Below are positions 33,080-44,420 of a stretch of DNA of 64,000 bases, in pieces. Source of the stretch: Gigaspora margarita (lineage: Eukaryota; Glomeromycota; Glomeromycetes; Diversisporales; Gigasporaceae); assembly GCA_009809945.1 (NCBI GenBank), contig WTPW01000031.1, positions 224,632 to 288,631 of the forward strand, in the 5' to 3' direction. The stretch's first letter is position 1; every line of letters begins with the position of its first letter. The notes under the pieces were generated by a model. It was not told where the DNA came from, made no database searches, and was given only the letters and a program-made list of their open reading frames with translations. The position numbers and the translations under genes were made by a program.

Positions 33080-33300
33080 GCAAAAAAACAGTTTTTGGCA
33101 ATTATCTTGGCATTTAGTAGTCCAATTTGATAAACTTTTTTAAAATAAAGCCCTTAGTGAGGTGCATTTAACAAAAAAAAGTTTATTCAATTCTAATCAC
33201 TGGACTAAGAATTATTTTACAAAATGTAATTTTTTCATTTTTAGCAAATTGGACCAAAATTGGCCAAAATTCAGTTATAACCTATATGAGAGATATCCAG
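33012..33300. mobile_element. AGGACC-ended MITE, copy 1
   Basis: About 290 bp from AGGACCCCAAACATCTAGTA to ACCTATATGAGAGATATCC, containing AACAGTTTTTGGCAATTATC and GGTGCATTTAACAAAAAAAA. Copies lie at 38029-38323 (inverted) and 41951-42246. The ends are inverted repeats of the type AGGACC..AGACATCT.TATAG. Target duplication not defined. Confidence 0.65.
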
Positions 33301-33604
33301 TAATGATGCTGCCTGAAACTTTATAGTTTCAGATTGACCAAAACCAAAACTAGTATTACTAGTTTCAGACATGAGCTTCTTGACCAAAACTTGTCTAAAA
33401 ACTTAAAACTATACCAATACTTTGAAACTATACTGAAACTCTGAAACTGACCTGCAAGCATTAATCTAACTCTATAGCCTCCAACTTTAAGGTTCTATTT
33501 CTAAATTTTTGTCTTACGCACTTGGTTTATTTACAAAATCAAAATTTTTTTTCTTTAATGTAACTTGAAATTTAGGCTAATAGCGTAATAGAAGAACTAG
33601 GTTA

Positions 33605-34067
33605 GGCCATACAAACTTATACTATTGGTTTTCATATCCCAGCCGGGTCAGTGAAGTGGGGTTTTAAAATTTTAATTTTTTAATTTATTAGCCAATAGAA
33701 ATTCTCCATTTATTATTATACGAACAAAGCGAATTTTTAATATAGTAAAGATTATCAATCAATTATATATATAAATAATGATAACAAATATAAAACTTTA
33801 ACTTTTACTAAAATGTGCCTATGGTATTATTGATTAGTACAATATGTTCTAAGAAAACAAAGTTAGCCTGTATAATAGTATAAAGAATAAAGTTTAAATT
33901 TTTGATGTATAAAATTTTTTATTGGGTATCTGGGTTGTAAAAAATAAAATTATTAAATAAAAATTTTTTATTAAAAATTTTTTTTAAAAAAAAATTAAAA
34001 TCTGGGTCGCCGGGTCACGAAAGGTTACTTGGTGATATGAAAACCAATAGTATAAGTTTGTATGGCC
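33605..34067. mobile_element. TTA-flanked 463 bp MITE
   Basis: Both ends read GGCCATACAAACTTATACTA inward and continue through TTGGTTTTCATATC, a near-perfect inverted repeat of about 35 bp. TTA is on both sides (33602-33604, 34068-34070). Inside the left end is CCCAGCCGGGTCAGTG; inside the right end GGTCGCCGGGTCACG. Non-coding. Confidence 0.8.
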
Positions 34068-34379
34068 TTATGTCAAAAATTTTACTGTACTACTCATCTG
34101 CTTCATAAAAACTACTAGCCCTGTGTGTTGCCGATAGTTATGCTAGTAGTTATTATCGCGAGGATAACCTGATTAGTAGCTTATATGAAATTGAGATATA
34201 TATAAAAAAGATAACGATATATAATTGTATGCAACAAAGATTGTAGATATGCATATAATAGAGATAATAGTACGTCAAAGATTATAAAGATACATATAGT
34301 TGTGTGTCTTTGATTATTGCAAAATAGTTAACCTGATGGGTTACAGGTAGATTTTTATTTAATTCGATAATCTTTGATT

Positions 34380-34950
34380 TATAAAAATTTTTCAAAATCA
34401 GTTTTTTTTTTGATTTCTCTTGTTAATAGTTTCTTTTGTAGGTTACCAAAAATATGATTGAAGCCCATGAATGGAGCTTTAGATGTGGAAGCTAGAACTG
34501 GTATGAAAGATAAGTATACTATAGCAGTTTTCAGTTTTCTTGTTTTTGGCTTTTTTTTCACACCCTTGTTAATGGTTTCTTTCTTTTGTTAGTTGCTAGA
34601 ATTGTAATAGAATCTGGGAATGGAGATTCGAACCCAAAAGCTAGCACTGGTATTGTATAAAAAATAAGTATTCATTCTTGGGCTTTTTTTTTTATTATCC
34701 TCCTAATAGTTTCTTTTCTTTTTTTTTTGTAGAATACCAGAATTAAGAATGGAGCTTGCAAATGAGAATTGGACCTAAAACTAGAACTGGTACTGTACGT
34801 ATGCCAGTTTTTAGCTTTCTTGTTTTTGATTTTCTTATTTTATTCACTTCCTAACAGTTTACCAGAATTATAAATAAACTCGGAAATGGAGATTTGGATC
34901 CTGAATTGGAACTAGTACTGTACGTAAAATATCGGTAAGTATACCAGTTT
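34380..34950 (+). repeat. Minisatellite of about 150 bp, four diverged units
   Basis: Units starting near 34420, 34567, 34697 and 34851 share the order AATAGTTTCTTT, TACCAGAATTA, AATGGAG(C/A)TT, GAACTGGTACTGTA, and CAGTTTTCAG..TTGTTTTTGG. No frame is shared by the units, so it is not a protein repeat. From here to about 35720 I see no gene; the frame at 34958-35185 is unsupported. Confidence 0.65.
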
Positions 34951-35727
34951 CCAATTTTTGTTTTTTTTTTGTTTCTTTTTCTGGAAGTATATAGTAAACC
35001 TTAGTGCTTTTTTATTTCACTTGTCTTGTTACTTGTTCTCTTCGATGCCTGATTATAAGCTAGCTCCTAGCCCTTCTGCCCTCTCTTATTTATTGCATCT
35101 AACATCTTGCTTGTTATGCATAGCAAGTGTACTGTACTATAGCATAGGCTCAAACCTGCTACTTTATATTATCGTGTGTACTTAACATTGGGCAATTCTC
35201 AATTATGCTTTGTTACATGAGTATATACACGTGTGTATAGAGTCATTAGAAGCAATAGAAAGTGATGAAGTGGAGCACTACTCCCATTATGTATCTTTAT
35301 AATGTCTAATAAAGAAAGTGTTAATATGATTTGAGCAAGAATAATATCATGATGAAACAATTGTTAAATTGTGATGACATTCCAGATCATAACTTGCTCA
35401 TTGATATATTAGTCTTAACATTTTGACTACATGGTTTGTATAACTAATCAAAAGCGTTAAAGCAATCATAACTAGATTATATAGTTATAAATGGGCAAAG
35501 TTAAATTATAATACCATCAATTTAGGGTTATACTTGATCAGAAACTAGTATTTGTACATACCATTTTCCCACTATACAATTATGATGTACTTCCCAAAAA
35601 TTACCATAAAGTAAATTTTGAATTACAAACTCATAATTTTGAACTTTGATTGGCCAGAAAATTTTTTAAATATTTGATATAATACTTAAATTTCCAAAAT
35701 AGTTTTAGTTATTGGGCAAAAGAGTTT

Positions 35728-35893
35728 CGGTAGCATCATTAAATATAAATTTAGTTTCAGAATTTTGGCATAGTTTCAGAATTTTGGAATAGTTTCAGAA
35801 TTTCAGCATAGTTTCAAATTAGTTTCAAGCAGAATATTGAAGTTTTGGTTTTGGTCATTAGCTCAAAATAGTTTTGGGCAGCATCATTAATTA
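35728..35893 (+). repeat. TAGTTTCAGAATTTTGGCA tandem repeats within an element end
   Basis: Four to five units of about 20 bp (35757-35815) lie between GGTAGCATCATTAAATA and GGGCAGCATCATTAATTA. A related sequence with AATGATGCTGCCTGAAAC lies at 33302-33470. It is probably a MITE with an expanded internal repeat. Confidence 0.55.
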
Positions 35894-35894
35894 T

Positions 35895-36190
35895 AATACA
35901 GTAATCCAATTTGGATGATTTTGGTACTATTTGATTCATCTCTATGAGATGAATCCAATGATACCAAAATTATTTTATTTGGATTACTGGATCAAAAATT
36001 ATTTACAAAAACTATTGGTTATATAGTAATTTTATAAAAAAATATATAACCAATAGTATTTTGTTAGTAATTCTTGATCTAGTAAACCAAATCAAATGAT
36101 TTTAGTACTATTTGAATCCTCTCCTCAAGATAATTTGAATAGTATCAAAATTATTCAATTTGGATCTCTTTGGATCAATATTTAGACAAA
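35895..36190 (+). repeat. Palindromic-module repeat, copy 1
   Basis: Contains the module ATTTTGGTACTATTTGATTC with the hairpin CATCTC-TAT-GAGATG, and a second, decayed module (36095-36150), around a central palindrome TATTGGTTATATAG/TATATAACCAATA. The sequence is repeated at 36680-36975. Related single modules occur at 56130-56195, 57000-57075 and 57190-57265. Confidence 0.7.
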
Positions 36191-36679
36191 TTTTTATAAA
36201 AAAAATTATAGTATATTTTTTTGATCCTCTTTTACTTATTGAAAAAAATGTTATATTTGAGCAATCTCTTCTTCTCTTTTTGTATAATATTATTTATGGA
36301 TTCCTTCTATTCCCTAACTGCAAGTGTAAGCCATAACAAATGTATAAGTTACTAAAGCATAGGTAAATATCTGGAATAGGAATAGGTACTATTCTATCAA
36401 GTTTTCTGTCAAGAATAACAGGACTAGGATTACTTAGCTGGGTCTTTATTAAATAAACATAGTATTTATTTAAAAAGTATTGTTCTTGACTCAAATTTTT
36501 GAAACATCTAAAATAATAGATAGTGGTACAGTAAATGTTTACTATTTACTACAGTATTGGAACATTCATAAATAATGTTATATACTCCTATATAGTAGCT
36601 CTTGACCCCCCTAGACTATATAAAAAAAAATTTAAAAATTCATATGTTTATATATATAATTTATAAAAACTTGGATATA

Positions 36680-36975
36680 TTATGATCCAGTGATCCAATT
36701 TGGATGATTTTTGGTACCATTTGATTCGTCTCTATGAGACGAATCCAATAGTACCAAAATCATTTCATTTGGACTATTGGATCAAGAGTAATTCACAAAA
36801 AACCATTGATTTTATAGTAATTTTATAAGAAAACATAATAACTATTAGTATTTCATCAATAAAACGTGATTCAGTAATCCAAATTAAATAATTTTGGTAC
36901 CATTCGAATCCTCTTCTCAAGACGATTCGAATAGTACCAAAATCATCCAATTTGGACCTCTGGATCAAATTTTAG
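36680..36975 (+). repeat. Palindromic-module repeat, copy 2
   Basis: Same layout as 35895-36190: a first module with the stem CGTCTC-TAT-GAGACG (36728-36742) and a second with a weaker hairpin (36900-36945, CCTCTTCTCAAGACGATTCG). Outside lie ATAATGTTATATACTCC (about 36555) and its inverted relative at about 37060, so this copy is probably inside an element of about 530 bp (36549-37080). Confidence 0.7.
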
Positions 36976-37092
36976 ACAAATTTTTATAAAAAAATTCTGT
37001 TATATTTTTTGACCCTCTACTATTAGAAAAATCATTATATTTTGGGGAACCCCCCCTCAAATATAATGTTATTTATGGATGCCCACTTGTTA

Positions 37093-37232
37093 GGGCACTG
37101 ACAGATATTATGTAATATTTTTAGGAAGGGGATAGCTGGGTATAATATACTATATATATACTTTATATATGATGTAGGAGTGAGAAAATAACCTTATTAA
37201 TAAAAAATATTACGTAATATCTGTTAGTGCCC
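37093..37232. mobile_element. MITE with ATATTACGTAATAT ends, copy 2
   Basis: 140 bp, TTA on both sides (37090-37092, 37233-37235). Left GGGCACTGACAGATATTATG and inverted right GGGCACTAACAGATATTACG. The internal TAATATACTATATATATAC is shared with 31009-31154. The G runs are partly eroded. Confidence 0.85.
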
Positions 37233-38028
37233 TTACTAGAAAACTAAAACCTACTGAACATTTAGATTCTTCTAAAGTTTTAGTAAAAAATTGAGAAATA
37301 CTAAATATATTTATTGTGCATTAGATTAAAACTTGTATCAAATATAGTTTTGCAAAATCTATTCTAAGATCTGGTACTTCAGATCAGATCAAATCCATAA
37401 TAAATAAGATTTGACAAATTCCTAAAATCTGATCTAGCAAATAGCAAATAATGATTGGCTATAAATATTATATACTAATTAGTTAATATCTGATATTATC
37501 TAATAAAAAAAGAACTTTCAAATGCTTTTTGTTTTTTCTTTAACATAATAGTGATCAAGTTTTTAGTATTAATAGTGATATAATAACTAAAAAATATAGT
37601 TGATTGAGTAACAAGACAGTATGAATAATAATATATTTGAAGTCATAGTAAAGAGAACTAAGTAAACTATATATATATAGCTTGATATTATTTTATTAAA
37701 TAGTACTAAATTGTGCAATTATTTTATTAAAATTATATTAAAATTATACTTGAGCAGAAATATTAAGCCACTTAATGATTTAAATAAATTATCAGAAATT
37801 GAACCAAATAATACATTTGTAGTAAGAAGTTAAGGAAGTACCATTTATCAGCTGATTGTTTAGAGAGTAGAGTAGAGCAATTATCAGGTCCTATATATAA
37901 TATAATATAGTCACACCTAGCTATAATCATACTAGCTATAATTACAATTTATAAAATTTATATTTTTATTAAATCCCAATTTATTAAAAATATATTAATT
38001 TAATCTTTCTATAAGTACAATCTTATTA

Positions 38029-38323
38029 GGACCCTGGACATCTCTCATATAGATCATAACTAGATTTTGGCCAATTTTGATCTAATTTGCTAAAAACGAC
38101 AAAATCTATTTACTTTAATAACTTCTAATCCAGTAATTAGAATTGAATAAACTTTTTTTTGTTAGATGCACCTCACTGAGAGCTTCATTTTAAAAAAAGT
38201 TCATTCAAATTGAACTACTAGATGCCAAGATAATTGCTAAAAACTGTTTTTTACTTCTCAAATTTTATGTATTTTTGCTAAAAAATTTCAAGTATGACCT
38301 CTATAATAGATGTCTGAGGTCCT
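38029..38323. mobile_element. AGGACC-ended MITE, copy 2 (inverted)
   Basis: It runs from AGGACCCTGGACATCTCTCA to AGATGTCTGAGGTCCT. The interior is the reverse complement of 33012-33300 (TTTTTTGTTAGATGCACCTC). This copy shows the terminal inverted repeat best. Confidence 0.7.
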
Positions 38324-38459
38324 ATCTTATTATAATCACTTTTTTTTGGCCCAAGAGTGTGTTTATAGCCAGAGACAACTATATATAATATATATAATAT
38401 ATATATATAATGTTATATATATATAATTTTAAGATTTTTGATCAATTACCAATAGTCAT

Positions 38460-38940
38460 TATATAGCAAAGTTTAAATTCTACTATGTAAATTGGTTATT
38501 GGTGCTTAAGTAAACTTATTTGAGAGACTAAACTACACCTATCCTAAAAGTTTCATCAAAAAAGGAGAGAGTACTTTTTATTATTTGACTTTTAATTTTT
38601 ACATTCAATAAATATATTTTGTTAATAAAATTTTAATCTTTTTGTTGAACATAAAAATTAAAATCCAATTAATAAAAAGTTCTTCAATTTTGTTGTAAAT
38701 TTTCAAAAATACATATTTTGATCTCCTGAATAAATTTACTTAAGTGACTTTAATCGATATGCTTAGTAAAATTTGGACTTTACTATGTAGCAACTTTCAT
38801 TGATCGTGGGGTAGCTTATTTTTGAATCAAAGATATTTTTGTATTTCTTGACCAAAAGAGAAATAGCTTATTTTCAGAAGTAGCATATTTTCAAAGATAG
38901 CTTATTTTTAGAGATAGCTTATTTTCAGCAATATAGGATA
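38460..38940. mobile_element. AATAAGC-type fold-back, copy
   Basis: Arms pair around 38625 (TTTTTATTATTTGACTTTTA against its inverse). The outer parts read GTAAATTGGTTATTGGTGC and GGGGTAGCTTATTTTTGAAT. At the right end four irregular ATAGCTTATTTT(C/T)A units lead to TTTTCAGCAATATAGG. Related to 21044-21660. Confidence 0.55.
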
Positions 38941-39833
38941 GTTAAATTATTCAAAATAGACAGGTGGATCAAAAATTATTTAATATTAAAAAATTTTACT
39001 TAGTAATTTTAAAAATCACTATTAAAATCATACAAAAATTGAACGATCCTAGAATTCTGTAATTAGATTTTAATAATTTTGAGCTTATTAGAATCGTCTC
39101 ATTGAAATGAACATTTTGGTAGTTAAATTATCTAAATGAACTAGTAGATCAAAAGTTATTAAATATTTAATATTTTTATATATTTTTATATATTATAAAA
39201 TTTTAACCAATCAAATTCTTGGAAAAGTATCAGATGGGGAATAGGGGTTAGCTACTTAGTAAAATCCTAATCAGCTTATAAATGGACCTCCTCTTATAAA
39301 AGCATTTAATAAACAAATATAAAAAATCGCTTGCATATTTGAATAATGTACTTGCATTGATTTTTTTTCATTTTACCCTTGTGCTACTTTATTAGATAAT
39401 TTTATGCAGAATATATACAAATTTATATACTAATATTTATGTAGGCTAATACCTGATAACTTTACTAGTATCCGGGTATGGTTGTTGCACTGATATTTGT
39501 TAGTCCCTAAGCCATACTGACTCAACTGAATATTTTTTAAAGAACGACTCCAGGTCTTAGCTACCTTACTTCAAAATTAATTCCTCCTAAAAACTTCCTT
39601 CTTGAGCTTCTCATATATAAGAATAAAAAAAGAAAAAGATCACATGGGGCAGAACTACACTATCTAAATAATAAAACCAAATTAAAACCAAAATTACAAC
39701 CAAAAAAAAAAATAAAACTAAATGAAACTAAAAAAAAAGCAAAAAAAAAGAAAAAAAAAATAAAGGTGCTAATAAGTCTGCACATCAGTAAAAATTATAT
39801 AACATTGCATAGAATATCTATTATAATACTATA

Positions 39834-40887
39834 TCAGTCAACCGATTTGTCACACTATTTATGACTGAGTTTTTTGTTATATATAAATTTATAAAAAAAG
39901 AGATATAAAATTACTATAAGCTTTGATTTCATGATGTTTCTTTCTCTACATATTAACTTAAAATTAAATTTTTCAGAAATATAGAACAAGGGAGAAAAAA
40001 AAATTGAGCTTAAAAATCAGATTAAAATTTTGCTGATTTTGCACAAAACGAAAATGTAACTTTGTCAAAAACAAATATTTACCAATTTTAAAATAAGAAG
40101 CATATGTAAAAACATGCTCTGAACAACTTTAATTAGGCGATGGAAGTAGGTTACCTTGTAAGAAAAGTGGGTTATCTATGTACTAAAGTTAAAATTTATC
40201 ATTTTTCTTAATTGAACTTTTTTTTCTTATTAGGTAACCTATTTTGAGCTCTTAAGCAAAGTTGTTCGGCATATAATTTTATATTATATTTAAGGTTGAA
40301 ACGCGCTTTTCGGACCTTTTACTGAGTAAAAAATGGGTTTAAAGTTAGAAAAAAATTTTTTTTTAAAAAAATTTTTTATTTTTTCTAACTTTAAACCCAT
40401 TTTTCACTTAGTAAAAGGTCCGAAAAGCATGTTTTAACTTTAAATATAATGTAAAATTATATGCTAAACAACATTGCTTAAGAGCCCAAAGTAGGCTACC
40501 TAATAAAAAAAAAAGTTCAATTAAGAAAAATGATAAATTTTAACTTTAGAACATAGATAACCCACTTTTCTTACAAGGTAACCTACTTCCGTCGCCTAAT
40601 TAAAATTGTTCAGAGCATGTTTTTACATATGCTTCTCATCTTAAAATCAGTAAATATTTGTTTTTGGCGAAATTACATTTTTGTTTTGTACAAAATTAGC
40701 AAAATTTTAATCTGATTTTTAGGCTCAACTTTTTCTTCTCCCCTTGTTCTATATTCCTGAAAATTTTAATTTTAAGTTAATATGTAGAGGAAGAAACATC
40801 ATGAAATCAAAACTTATAGTAATTTTATATATTTTTTTTATAAATTTTATATGTAAAAAATTTTCATGTGACATATCAGCTGACTGA
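39834..40887. mobile_element. Near-perfect fold-back element, 1.05 kb
   Basis: Ends TCAGTCAACCGATTTGTCAC (left) and TCAGTCAGCTGATATGTCAC (right, inverted) are flanked by TA. The two arms of about 500 bp pair along almost their whole length (for example TAAGAAAAGTGGGTTATCTA and its inverse at about 40555), meeting near 40370 in poly-A/T. A relative is at 44421-45450, and a broken relative surrounds the MULE copy at 31290-33010. Non-coding. Confidence 0.8.
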
Positions 40888-40893
40888 TATATA

Positions 40894-41161
40894 GGGTTTT
40901 GCAATTTGATTTGATTTGATCAAATATTTGAACTCAAATCAAGTTCAAATACAGAATTTTCAAATCAAATCAAATTCAAATTAATGAATATTTGATTTGA
41001 TCAAATATTTGAAATAATTGATAATTTATAAGTAAAATTTCACATCAAATCAAATTCAAATACAGAATTTTTAATTCAAATCAAATTCAAATCAAGGCTT
41101 ATTTGATTTGATCAACTTCAAATATGCTTAATATTTGATTTGATTTGAGTTTGAGGAACCC
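40894..41161. mobile_element. Low-complexity CAAATC/GATTTG MITE, copy 2
   Basis: 268 bp from GGGTTTTGCAATTTG to TTTGAGGAACCC, TA on both sides (40892-40893, 41162-41163). Opposite orientation to 8247-8528. The interior repeats ATTTGATTTGATCAAATAT-like words. Confidence 0.7.
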
Positions 41162-41308
41162 TAGCTATATGTAAAAAAAAAACAATATGTCGACAACTAA
41201 AAATCCTTGTAAGAAATTTTTCACATGTACTTCAGATCTCTAACATGTTATTTCTTGTTTATCTAATAAACCTGAAATTACTTGTGACTGCGCCAGTTCC
41301 TATTCAGG

Positions 41309-41589
41309 GGTCATCTAAAGCCATGTGCATCACGTGATATAGAGCCAATAAAATTGTTTGTTTTGATCAACACAGATCAGCCTGACGAAGAAAATAAAGA
41401 GAAAAAAAAGTGAAAAGCGTCAAAGATACAAAAAACAAGCATCTAAACCTACCTTGGGGCATTAACAAAAAATGTCAGGGAGGCAATTTTACTATATAGA
41501 ACATTCTAACTTTAACCCCAGACTAACCCTTACCCTAACTCTAATCAAAAAGTCAAAAACATATGACCGCACACGGCTTTAGACATGCT
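41309..41589. mobile_element. Element with 10 bp target duplication (MULE-like)
   Basis: CCTATTCAGG occurs at 41299-41308 and 41590-41599 around ends GGTCATCTAAAGCCATGTGC (left) and AGCATGTCTAAAGCCGTGTG (right, inverted). A 10 bp duplication and short imperfect inverted ends fit a Mutator-like element. The interior has a degenerate CCCTAACTCTAA tract (about 41520-41545). Non-coding. Confidence 0.65.
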
Positions 41590-41599
41590 CCTATTCAGG

Positions 41600-41760
41600 A
41601 ACATATTTCCAATTAGAAAAAAGTAAATACTGCTGATCTTTTAGAGAAGATAAGCTAGAATACTCACTTTTTGGTAAAAATTTTGAAAAATCCAGAAAGC
41701 AGGAAAAATACTAAAATAAAAAAGAGTTGGTAGGAGTTATGCTAAACATAATAACACATC
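41600..41760. repeat. Unclassified dispersed repeat, copy 2
   Basis: Matches 28900-29080 in order and orientation. The 41309-41589 element inserted at its left side, with CCAGTTCC before and TTTCCAATTAG after the insertion. No coding sequence recognised. Confidence 0.5.
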
Positions 41761-41950
41761 TCAAAACTAGACTTCAGGGATTGTTCCACCCGCTACTTTT
41801 TTGTTCAATAGCGCCAGAAATTGGCTTAGTTTTACAGTAAGTGATAAACTCTAAACTTGTTAGCAGATAGTCTATGAATTTTATCTCTAAATGACAAGTG
41901 CTATTTCTGTGATGAGTGATAAACTCTAAGCTTGACAGCAGATAGTCTAG

Positions 41951-42246
41951 GGCCTCAGGCATTTAGTATAGAGATCATATTAAAATTTTTTAGCAAAAAC
42001 ACTTAAAATTTGAGAAGCAAAAAACAGTTTTTGGCAATTATTTTGGCATCTAGTAGTCCAATTTGAATGAACTTTTTTAAAAAATAAAGCTTTCAGTAAG
42101 GCGCATCTAACAAAAAAAAGTTTATTCAATTCTGATCACTAGATTAGAAGTTATTAAGATATTTATTTTGTTATTTTTAGCAAATTAGGACAAAATTGGT
42201 CAAAATCCAGTTATGACCTATATGAGAAATGTTCAGGGTCCTAGTA
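41951..42246. mobile_element. AGGACC-ended MITE, copy 3
   Basis: Runs from GGGCCTCAGGCATTTAGTAT to AGAAATGTTCAGGGTCCTA. Same orientation as 33012-33300. From here to about 42790 there is AT-rich sequence without a gene; CTGAAAATAAGCACCCC near 42668 belongs to the AATAAGC family. Confidence 0.6.
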
Positions 42247-43099
42247 ATCTATTAACTTTACCTCTAAATAACAAGTGCCAGCTTATGGACCTTAACGACA
42301 ACAACTGCGTAAAGTTAGTTTGCTATTTTGTGTATTAAATATAGAGTTTTTATAGATCAGTTTTCTTAAAAATTTTGGTACAAGTGATCATTCATAATTT
42401 TTTGTAAAATGTACTTGCATTAATAATTTATTAGAATATTGTTTTATAATAAGCAAATATAATGAATTATTTGTATTAAGAACTTGGAGATACTTATTAT
42501 ATAATGGACAAAAGTAAAATGTTACTTGCTGATTCAAACAAATTAAAGCAGCTTATTTCTGTTTAAAATCAAAAAATAAAATCAATACATCTAGAGATCA
42601 AATTAGCTTTTTAAAATTTTATAAATTTATATTTAAAATTTTTTGAAAATAATTATCGTAAATCACTGAAAATAAGCACCCCTTCCAATATGTAGCATAA
42701 GCTTATTTTCAGATAAATATTTTGAATGATCTTCACCGAAAATTTTTGATCACATAGATTTTTAACCAAGGGTCGCAGGAGGTAATATTTTGCATATTAT
42801 TGCAACATTTTGTAATATTTTGCAAAATTTCAAAATTTTTTAAAAAAATAAATAAATAATATACATATTCACATAATCATACTTTTGCAAATTTTTGAAA
42901 GTTTTTATAGGTTTTCGTGAAATTTTACAATTTAATATAAAATTTTTTATTTTTTATTATACATTATATTTTAAACATTTTTAATCAATATTACATATTT
43001 TATTATATATTATGATACATGTTATGAAAAAAATAATACCAAAAAAAGTAAAACCAAATAAAAATGAAAAAAATGAAAATGAAACCAAAAAAAATACAA

Positions 43100-43850
43100 T
43101 ATTGTTTTTATTTTGCACTTCGTCGCATATAATTCTATAAAAAGAAACTAGCCCTACACGCTTTGTTATGCTTTTTTTCTAAATACAAGTACTTTCTAAA
43201 AATAGTAAAAAAGTGAAAAAATAAAAAAACCCATTTCTTAGAAGTATTGGTATTCTTGCAAATTGCGCAAAGTGCCAGAAAAGTTAGTATTGGTGTTCTT
43301 GTAAAGTGCATAAATAATGCGCAGGAATGTGTTATTTCACTAAAGAAGTTACAAATAAATAATAAAATAAAAACTAAAAAATAAGTAAAAAAAAATAAAT
43401 GAAAAAAATATAAACAAACTGAATAAAAAAATAAAGGAATCCCAAATCTCCATTTCTCTGAAACAAGAGTTTGTGTTCTTGCAAATTCAGAATTGCCAAA
43501 AGCTAAATAAATGTTCACAAAATATCAAAAAGTCTAAGTTGGTTTTTTTGCAAAGTGTTCTTACAAAGTACCAGAATAAAATAAGTCAAATAAAACAACA
43601 AATTAAGTGAAACCTTGTAAAAACATACAAAAACTTGTAAAAACTTGCACTTAACTAAATCAGTTGTGTGTTCTTGCAAAGTGTCAGAAGTCCGAGTTGG
43701 CTTGCAAAATCAAATCAGTATTCTTGCAAAGTACTGAAAAGTTGTTAGTTTTTTGCAAAGTAGCAGAAAAGTTATATTGGTGTTCTTGTAAAGTACCAAA
43801 ATAAAAAAAAATTAAAACAATAAAAAAAAAAGGAAAAAAAAATAAAGATC
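43100..43850 (-). repeat. Array of TTCTTGCAAAGTGCCAGAA motifs
   Basis: Irregularly spaced motifs of the type GTGTTCTTGCAAAGTGCCAG (for example 43250-43280, 43545-43575, 43670-43690, 43720-43760, 43770-43800) are separated by A-rich stretches. The reverse complement of the same array occurs at 61300-62560. The long open frame at 43135-43518 (minus, rich in Phe/Leu) is a by-product of the T-rich strand. Confidence 0.6.
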
Positions 43851-44029
43851 TAATTATAAACAAAAGATCTAATTTGATCTTGTAATACAGAACTTGTAGA
43901 TTAATTTCGAATATAATCGAACTATTTCAAAAATATTAGTTCAAGTAGGTTGCATAAAGGTTTTAAGGTTTGATTTACTAATAATATTAAGTTATAGTAT
44001 ATAGATCATAGCTAATTTTAGTTAGGGGT

Positions 44030-44410
44030 GCTTATTTTCAGATATTAATACCATATGTGTTCGAAAATAAGCTACCTTTTTTGGTCAAAAATTACACAAA
44101 AAAATATGAAGTAGCTTATTTTCAAAATATTGAGTTTTTTGAAAAAATTGAAAAATGTACTAATAAAAAGTTAACCAAATAACAACAAATTTTTACTATA
44201 AGTATATTTTGATGCTCTGAACAAGTTTACTTAATGGTTCTTTTGGAGGTTTACTTAGTAAAATTTGGACTTTTTATATAGCAACTGCTAATGGGTTTTT
44301 TAAGATTTTTGAAAAAAATCAGTGGGTAGCTTATTTTAGGTAGTAGCTTATTTTCAAACATATATGGTAATTATTACAGGAGGTGCTTATTTTCGGGGAG
44401 TGCATATTTT
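44030..44410. mobile_element. AATAAGC-type fold-back, copy
   Basis: The left side has GTGCTTATTTTCAGATATTA and GAAAATAAGCTACCTTTT; the right side has GTGGGTAGCTTATTTTAGG and GGTGCTTATTTTCGGGGAG. The interior TTTACTTAGTAAAATTTGG is shared with 21044, 25085 and 38460. The ends are not precisely defined. It abuts the element at 44421. Confidence 0.5.
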
Positions 44411-44420
44411 TAGCAATTTA

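Larger units (their letters stand above)
37833..39293. mobile_element. TTA-flanked fold-back element, 1.46 kb, with nested MITEs
   Basis: The left end AGGAAGTACCATTTATCAGC and inverted right end GAGGAGGTCCATTTATAAGC, both followed by TGATT, are flanked by TTA (37830-37832, 39294-39296). One decayed CGTCTC-type module lies at about 39070-39160. Nested inside are an AGGACC-ended MITE (38029-38323) and an AATAAGC-type fold-back (about 38460-38940). It is a relative of 10946-20636 and 26971-28272. Confidence 0.65.

Noticed and set aside
34380-34950. CRISPR-like array
   Set aside because: Units are long and diverged without constant repeats and unique spacers; the genome is eukaryotic.
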